In this document: piece by piece, positions 23,724-27,319 of the stretch | How the letters are laid out: every line of letters starts with the position of its first letter | Numbering within the stretch: the stretch's first letter is position 1 | Virus record (IMG/VR): IMGVR_UViG_3300005532_000036 | Location: 1-27,319 of that record | Reading direction: 5' to 3' (one strand) | From: a virus | Length of the DNA: 27,319 bases | Made by a program: the position numbers and the translations under genes | Notes under the pieces: generated by a model | What the model was told of the DNA's origin: nothing | Databases searched by the model: none | The model's input: the letters and a program-made list of their open reading frames with translations, nothing else

Positions 23724-24204
23724 CATCCGCGTTCTTGGGATTCGCAAGCCGATCCCGAGCGGCTACGTCGTGGGCCGCAGCAGTCAGGGAACCGGCGATG
23801 CGGAGTTGATCTCCATCAAATCGCTGGCAACGGCGGTCAAGCAGACGGCCGTTCTGTCGCAACAGCAATCCTACGATCTCGCCTGCTTCCTGCCCGGCCA
23901 GCCGGCCCCGAGCCAGACCGTCATGCGCGTCGTAGCTGTCCGGTCTTTCCTCCTGCCAGCGAACCTCCCATTGTCCGAGGCATTCGCTAATACGGCGCCA
24001 TCCGGTGGCTCAGCAGTCTACAACCTCGCCAAGAACGGCACGAATTTCGGAACGCTGACGTTTGCCAGCGGCAGCCAGCAAGGCGTCTTTGCTTCTGGAA
24101 GCGACACATCCTTTGCTGCTGGCGATACGCTGAGCGTCGTCAGCACCGCCACCATGAACGGCATTGCCGACGTGTCCATCACGTTCGCATGCACGAAACA
24201 GTGA
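23701..24204 (+). CDS. Tail fibre-type beta protein
   Basis: The 167-residue protein starts at GTG 23701, with GAGGA at 23688-23692 giving a good spacing; a longer frame from 23662 lies within the previous gene. The N-terminal half has IRVLGIRKPIPSGYVVGRSS and GDAELISIKSLA, phrases common in the attachment part of phage tail fibres. The second half is beta-type, with FASGSQQGVFASGSDTSF and a final ADVSITFACTK, like domains repeated in phage receptor-binding proteins. It overlaps the previous gene by 23 bases. It may connect the tail with the lectin-like protein that follows. Confidence 0.7.
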   Translation: MPRVQNPNIRVLGIRKPIPSGYVVGRSSQGTGDAELISIKSLATAVKQTAVLSQQQSYDLACFLPGQPAPSQTVMRVVAVRSFLLPANLPLSEAFANTAPSGGSAVYNLAKNGTNFGTLTFASGSQQGVFASGSDTSFAAGDTLSVVSTATMNGIADVSITFACTKQ

Positions 24205-24211
24205 GGCAGAT

Positions 24212-25180
24212 ATGGCTTTAGTTTTCATTGACGGATTCGACGGGTATGGCTCGTCGGTTCCCATTTCCTCAAAATGGCCGACACCGCCGGGGGTATCGCA
24301 GTTTCAAACAGGACGTTTTGGTGGTCAATCCCTTTCCATGTCGGTGCAAAGTGGAATTAATCTTACTTCCGGTACAGGGTGGGCTGTTGGAGTTGCTGTC
24401 AAACTCAACGGGACAATTAGCACCACCGCTCAATTAATTTCACTCAGAAATGGCACGACCCTTGTCGGTGTGATCGGTTTCAACTCTCTCAATCAGATTC
24501 TCGCTGCCACTACCTCATTAAGTTCACCATATGCTTCATCCAGCCAAAGCATCGCACAAAATGCGTGGAATTATATTGAATGGGTTGTAAACCTTGCATC
24601 GACAGGCGGAACGAGCCAAGTTTTCCTCAACGGCCAGCAAATAATCAATTTTACTGGTAATACCGGTAGTGGTGCAATTAATAACCTTCTGCTTGGAAAT
24701 TCTAACTCCGTCAGCTTCAATTTTGATGATTTCTACGTTTCATCTGGCGCAACCAGAATTGGCGAAGCTCGGGTCGAAACGCTCGCCCCGGCTTCCAACG
24801 ATGCTGTCCAATGGACGCCAAATGGTAACGCGAACAACTTCGGGTGTGTGAACGAATTGCCGTGGAACGGCGACACCACCTACATATCGTCCAGTACGCC
24901 TGGACAACAGGATACCTTCAACATCAACGCGCTGTCTTCGACACCGCTGAATATCTTTGCCGTGCAGGTGACATACGCCGCCCGCAAGGATGACGCGAAT
25001 ACTCGAACGATTGCCGGCGTTCTGAAAAGCGGTGCAGCGTCCGTCGTTGGCGCCAACAACAACCTTGCATCCACATATCAAGTCTTCTCCGACATCTACG
25101 CCAACGATCCGAATACATCGGCACCATGGTCGGCAGCCGCCGTCAACGCAGCCAAGATCGGCGTTCGTGAGGTGGTCTGA
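24212..25180 (+). CDS. LamG/concanavalin-like tail receptor protein
   Basis: The 322-residue protein starts with FIDGFDGYGS and has the jelly-roll pattern of concanavalin A/LamG-like phage proteins: WAVGVAVKLNG, a central WNYIEWVVNLA strand (about 118-128) with QVFLNGQQI, and FDDFYVSSG near residue 170. The C-terminal third (AVQWTPNGNANNFGCVNELPW to the end) is a recurrent companion domain in tail proteins. It probably binds surface sugars or protein at the tail tip. GAGG at 24203-24206 precedes ATG 24212. The first two-thirds are A/T-rich compared with neighbours, suggesting exchange. Stop and next start overlap (TGATG). Confidence 0.75.
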   Translation: MALVFIDGFDGYGSSVPISSKWPTPPGVSQFQTGRFGGQSLSMSVQSGINLTSGTGWAVGVAVKLNGTISTTAQLISLRNGTTLVGVIGFNSLNQILAATTSLSSPYASSSQSIAQNAWNYIEWVVNLASTGGTSQVFLNGQQIINFTGNTGSGAINNLLLGNSNSVSFNFDDFYVSSGATRIGEARVETLAPASNDAVQWTPNGNANNFGCVNELPWNGDTTYISSSTPGQQDTFNINALSSTPLNIFAVQVTYAARKDDANTRTIAGVLKSGAASVVGANNNLASTYQVFSDIYANDPNTSAPWSAAAVNAAKIGVREVV

Positions 25181-25428
25181 TGGCTCAACGCGTTACCGGC
25201 GTCGATGCAGAAGTCCTGCATACAGGCTCATCACAGCAACGTGTTACCGGCGTCGATGCGGAAGTGCTGCACACGGGTTCATCCAAGCAGCGCGTGACTG
25301 GCGTCGATGCGGAAGTCCTTCACGCAGGTTTTTCGCAGCACCGCGTTACCGGACTTGCGTTGGAAGTCCTTCGTTCTATATCATCGGTGCAGATCGCTGC
25401 GACACCGATGGTTGCCATGTGGGATTGA
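25180..25428 (+). CDS. Four-repeat tail-associated protein
   Basis: The 82-residue protein is almost entirely four tandem 17-residue repeats beginning QRVTGVDAEVLHTGSS, the fourth diverged. RVT...EVL repeats are seen in small phage proteins encoded next to tail receptor genes. Each unit would give one strand and one turn, so the repeats may add to a fibre or act as an adaptor. It begins in the stop of the lectin-like gene. The C-terminal 15 residues are not repetitive. There is no membrane segment. Confidence 0.75.
   Translation: MAQRVTGVDAEVLHTGSSQQRVTGVDAEVLHTGSSKQRVTGVDAEVLHAGFSQHRVTGLALEVLRSISSVQIAATPMVAMWD
25186..25389 (+). repeat. Four tandem 51-base coding repeats
   Basis: Four 51-base units encode the 17-residue repeats (25186-25236, 25237-25287, 25288-25338, 25339-25389). 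The first three are nearly identical at the protein level and differ mostly by synonymous bases, while unit four has changed strongly. Such arrays can gain or lose units by slippage. Confidence 0.85.
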
Positions 25429-25431
25429 ACC

Positions 25432-25593
25432 ATGCATCACCATCGCACAGTGCAAGTGATCGGAGACACGGTTGCGACTTCTGTGGTGGCGGCTAGTATG
25501 ACTGGAATCTTGCCCGACCTCGCTGCCGCCGCTGCGATCCTCTGGTACCTCTTGCAGTTCTACATCTGGTGGGAGGGGCGGAGGAAGAAGTGA
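25432..25593 (+). CDS. Holin-like small membrane protein
   Basis: The 53-residue protein has a polar N-terminus (MHHHRTVQVIGDTVATS), a single long hydrophobic segment (about 23-47, AAAAAILWYLLQFYIWW) and the highly basic tail EGRRKK. This layout matches short phage holins placed after the tail genes, as with T7 gp17.5. It has GGGA shortly upstream. Its 3' 101 bases overlap the minus-strand gene running towards it. With the lysis cassette at 2612-4806 the phage would have two separate sets of lysis membrane proteins; one may be an antiholin. Confidence 0.7.
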   Translation: MHHHRTVQVIGDTVATSVVAASMTGILPDLAAAAAILWYLLQFYIWWEGRRKK

Positions 25594-25882
25594 CGCCGGC
25601 AGCCTCCAGTTCCTCTTGCAACAGCGCGAGCGCACGCCACGCAACTTTGGCCGTGTGGCGCTGACCATCCGTGTCGAATTTCCCCCGCTCAATCAGGTGA
25701 CGTACAATGCAATCGGCGTGATCCGTCGATTTGCTGCGATCCCACCTGACTTCCTTTAACCCGTGCTGCTGGCTCCCAACTAGGCTGACCTCAGCTACGG
25801 CAGCGATGGCGTCCGGGAAATAATCCAGAACGCCGCGAGCAATGGGCATTCGCTTTCGTTTGTCAGATGACGTGGGGAGCAT
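25493..25882 (-). CDS. DUF5664 / MazG-like dNTP diphosphohydrolase-type protein
   Basis: The 129-residue product reads with the family pattern KYG-like: ARGVLDYFPDAIAAVAEVSLVG, then QQHGLKEVRWDRSKSTDHADCIVRHLIERGKFDTDG and an H..K.AWRALALLQEEL helix. Proteins of this type are related to all-alpha NTP pyrophosphatases (Pfam calls the domain dATP/dGTP diphosphohydrolase, N-terminal); the acidic and histidine residues would bind metal and nucleotide. ATG 25882 follows the previous stop by one base (TGACATG), which decides the start. The last 35 residues are arginine-rich, low-complexity and lie antisense to the holin-like gene, so they may be dispensable. Enzyme activity is inferred. Confidence 0.75.
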   Translation of the reverse strand: MLPTSSDKRKRMPIARGVLDYFPDAIAAVAEVSLVGSQQHGLKEVRWDRSKSTDHADCIVRHLIERGKFDTDGQRHTAKVAWRALALLQEELEAAGVTSSSAPPTRCRTARGTRGSQRRQRGRARFQSY

Positions 25883-25883
25883 G

Positions 25884-26255
25884 TCACGTTGCGTAGCTTT
25901 CCGGGAGGAACAGAACCTCAAGGCCAAGATACTTGGCGATCCTGTATTCTAGGGTTGCCCCTTTGCTGAAATTCCACCCTGGCAATAGGGCAATGGCGTC
26001 CGAGTTGATCAATGCGATGACGTCGAAGCAGAATGCAACCCGCAGATTGAAGCCATGGGCCAGCGCTTCCTTCTCATCCCCGGTCGGATTATTCCACGCT
26101 TCATGCGGGAACAGCAACCGATCATTCTCCGCCGGCGAGAAGACGTCGAAGCCTGCTTGACGAAGCCGTTCGGCAGCACGGTCGAAAGCGGGGAAGTTAA
26201 AAAACGGCTTCCCCCGCATTGGGCCGGCTAGGTACACTCGCTTTCGTCTCTCCAA
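25884..26255 (-). CDS. DUF4406, nucleoside 2-deoxyribosyltransferase-like protein
   Basis: The 123-residue protein starts RVYLAGPM and continues FNFPAFDRAAERLRQAGFDVFSPAE, a clear match to DUF4406. Glu103 in KGATLEYRIAKYLG is where the catalytic glutamate sits in nucleoside 2-deoxyribosyltransferases. These enzymes swap bases on deoxynucleosides or cleave the glycosidic bond; whether this one does is unproven. The start is TTG 26255, supported by GGAGG seven bases upstream (plus strand 26263-26267). It overlaps the metallophosphoesterase gene by 59 bases and leads straight into the DUF5664 gene, suggesting a joint role in nucleotide metabolism. Confidence 0.82.
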   Translation of the reverse strand: MERRKRVYLAGPMRGKPFFNFPAFDRAAERLRQAGFDVFSPAENDRLLFPHEAWNNPTGDEKEALAHGFNLRVAFCFDVIALINSDAIALLPGWNFSKGATLEYRIAKYLGLEVLFLPESYAT

Positions 26256-27312
26256 GAGTAATCCTCCATTGAGAGGTTACGCCCCGGGTCGGGTGCATGA
26301 ACCATAGAGCTTGACATGGCGGGGAGTACGGCGCGCGCAGAATGATGCGCGCAAACTCGTCGTAGCCTTTGAGGGTACCGTTGACGATGACCGGAATAAG
26401 ATCGCCACGCGGCTGGTATGAATGATAGTGACCGATGATCAATGTGTCGAAGGCTTTTTCTTCTTTTTGCAAAGCTGCATGAAGCTTAACCGAGCCGCGC
26501 GATATAGGTCCAACAGCACCGATAATTCCGTCTCCGCCTTTGACTCCGATTGAGTCTCCGTGCGTAAGCAGGAAAGAATGCCCGAAGATACGGAAATGGT
26601 AATCGGTTTCATCTGGAACGACGATGTTAATACTAGGACTGTTCGCGAAGTAGGCTCGCAAGTGGTGAAATATATTCCACTCGAAGGATTCGTATACACG
26701 ATTTTTCGCGCGTGGTTTTTGCGTGGTGCGACCATGGTTGCCTACGACGCACGGAACGAACACTTTCGTAAAATGCTTGCCCAGTTCCGTCAAGGCCCAT
26801 ATCAACATTTCCTCGACTTCGAGGATGGACACTTGCACCGGACCATCATTTGTCTCGCGAAGTTCTTCATGGATGGTGCCGGAAATGATGTCGCCGGCAA
26901 GACACACGACAATACCTGGATAATGCGGATCGACCACGTGGTTGAAAGCCAAATCCAGCGTTCGTTCGACAAGCAGACGAATGCGCCGTTTGGCGATGGT
27001 CCGATTGAACTCGTTCAGACCACCGGTCTGCGCAGCGTCGATCTTTTCGCCGTAGTGCCAATCCGACCAGATGGTGATCGGAACTTCTGCTTTTCCGGAA
27101 TGCTTTTTCTGTAGGTTCACGATCCACGATGGCGGCGAAACCGGAGCATCTTTCAGTTCGTATAGCTCCTGTCGGATGCGCTGAACTTCAAGCCGCTCGC
27201 GAGTTGCCTCGGCAAGCTGCTTCATCAGCGTCTTGTTCTGGAATTCCAGTTGCGAGATTTTATCCCGCAACGCAGCAATTTCTGTAGAAAGTTTTGGGTA
27301 AAGTTCTTTCAT
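26197..27312 (-). CDS. Calcineurin-like metallophosphoesterase
   Basis: The 371-residue protein has the complete metallophosphoesterase metal and catalytic set: Asp84-x-His86 (SDWHYG), Gly140-Asp141 (AGD), Gly191-Asn192-His193 (GNHGR), His251 (THGD) and Gly294-His295-x-His297 (GHYH). An N-terminal coiled coil (about 1-55) probably mediates oligomerisation. Phage enzymes of this kind are often annotated as DNA repair exonuclease-like, but the substrate may be nucleic acid, nucleotides or cyclic nucleotides. The ATG at 27312 is present; its ribosome site is cut off at the window edge, although the gene itself is complete. It heads the minus-strand operon as far as visible. Confidence 0.85.
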   Translation of the reverse strand: MKELYPKLSTEIAALRDKISQLEFQNKTLMKQLAEATRERLEVQRIRQELYELKDAPVSPPSWIVNLQKKHSGKAEVPITIWSDWHYGEKIDAAQTGGLNEFNRTIAKRRIRLLVERTLDLAFNHVVDPHYPGIVVCLAGDIISGTIHEELRETNDGPVQVSILEVEEMLIWALTELGKHFTKVFVPCVVGNHGRTTQKPRAKNRVYESFEWNIFHHLRAYFANSPSINIVVPDETDYHFRIFGHSFLLTHGDSIGVKGGDGIIGAVGPISRGSVKLHAALQKEEKAFDTLIIGHYHSYQPRGDLIPVIVNGTLKGYDEFARIILRAPYSPPCQALWFMHPTRGVTSQWRITLGETKASVPSRPNAGEAVF

Positions 27313-27319
27313 GATCCGT

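Noticed and set aside
25186-25389. CRISPR-like array
   Set aside because: The 51-base repeats are contiguous, in frame and encode a protein; there are no spacers or palindromic repeats.

Overview
This window is the late (packaging, lysis, head, tail, ejection) module of a tailed phage with podovirus (short-tailed, T7-like tail) architecture, or a prophage carrying one. The host is most likely a Gram-negative bacterium, probably a proteobacterium: base composition is moderately GC-rich, there are AGGAGG-type ribosome sites and sigma70-like promoters, and a peptidoglycan-cutting ejection protein is present. Virion gene order and proteins resemble the broad Bcep22/BPP-1-like podoviruses, but this is recognition from memory, not a database search. 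No integrase, repressor, RNA polymerase or replication gene is visible, so lifestyle cannot be decided.

Layout: 1-421 is non-coding and holds inverted repeats and a promoter candidate. 422-2603 is packaging (TerS, TerL). 2612-4806 looks like a lysis or envelope cassette placed inside the packaging/portal region: a one-TM peptide, a signal-peptide-bearing trypsin-like serine protease, a muramidase-like endolysin with a C-terminal membrane anchor, and a two-TM holin-like protein. 4823-8520 has the portal, a Bbp19-like protein, the scaffold and several very small conserved phage proteins. 8528-8660 is a strong promoter and structured leader for the major capsid gene (8661-9593). 9607-10963 has a capsid-associated protein and small proteins. 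10989-17032 encodes the two tail tube proteins, both enlarged by repeated carbohydrate-binding-like modules (three and five). 17025-23723 encodes internal or ejection proteins, including a virion M15 peptidase and a 1237-residue core protein. 23701-25428 encodes receptor/fibre-type proteins, including a LamG-like lectin and a four-repeat protein. 25432-25593 is a second holin-like gene.

From 25493 to the right edge the coding strand flips. A minus-strand operon of metallophosphoesterase, DUF4406 (deoxyribosyltransferase-like) and DUF5664 (MazG/dNTP-diphosphohydrolase-like) runs towards the late operon, and its last gene overlaps the holin-like gene tail-to-tail by about 100 bases.

The plus-strand genes are tightly packed, many with ATGA/TGATG/TAATG junctions, so translation is probably coupled. 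Three promoter candidates (before TerS, before the pre-portal gene, before the capsid gene) all have a 17-base spacer and a TAtACT/TACACT -10 box. The most unusual points are the secreted protease in the lysis cassette, the sugar-binding-like modules grafted into the tail tube, a possible leaderless start at 4823, a hairpin at the predicted 5' end of the capsid mRNA, and a pair of paralogous mini-proteins flanking the head genes.
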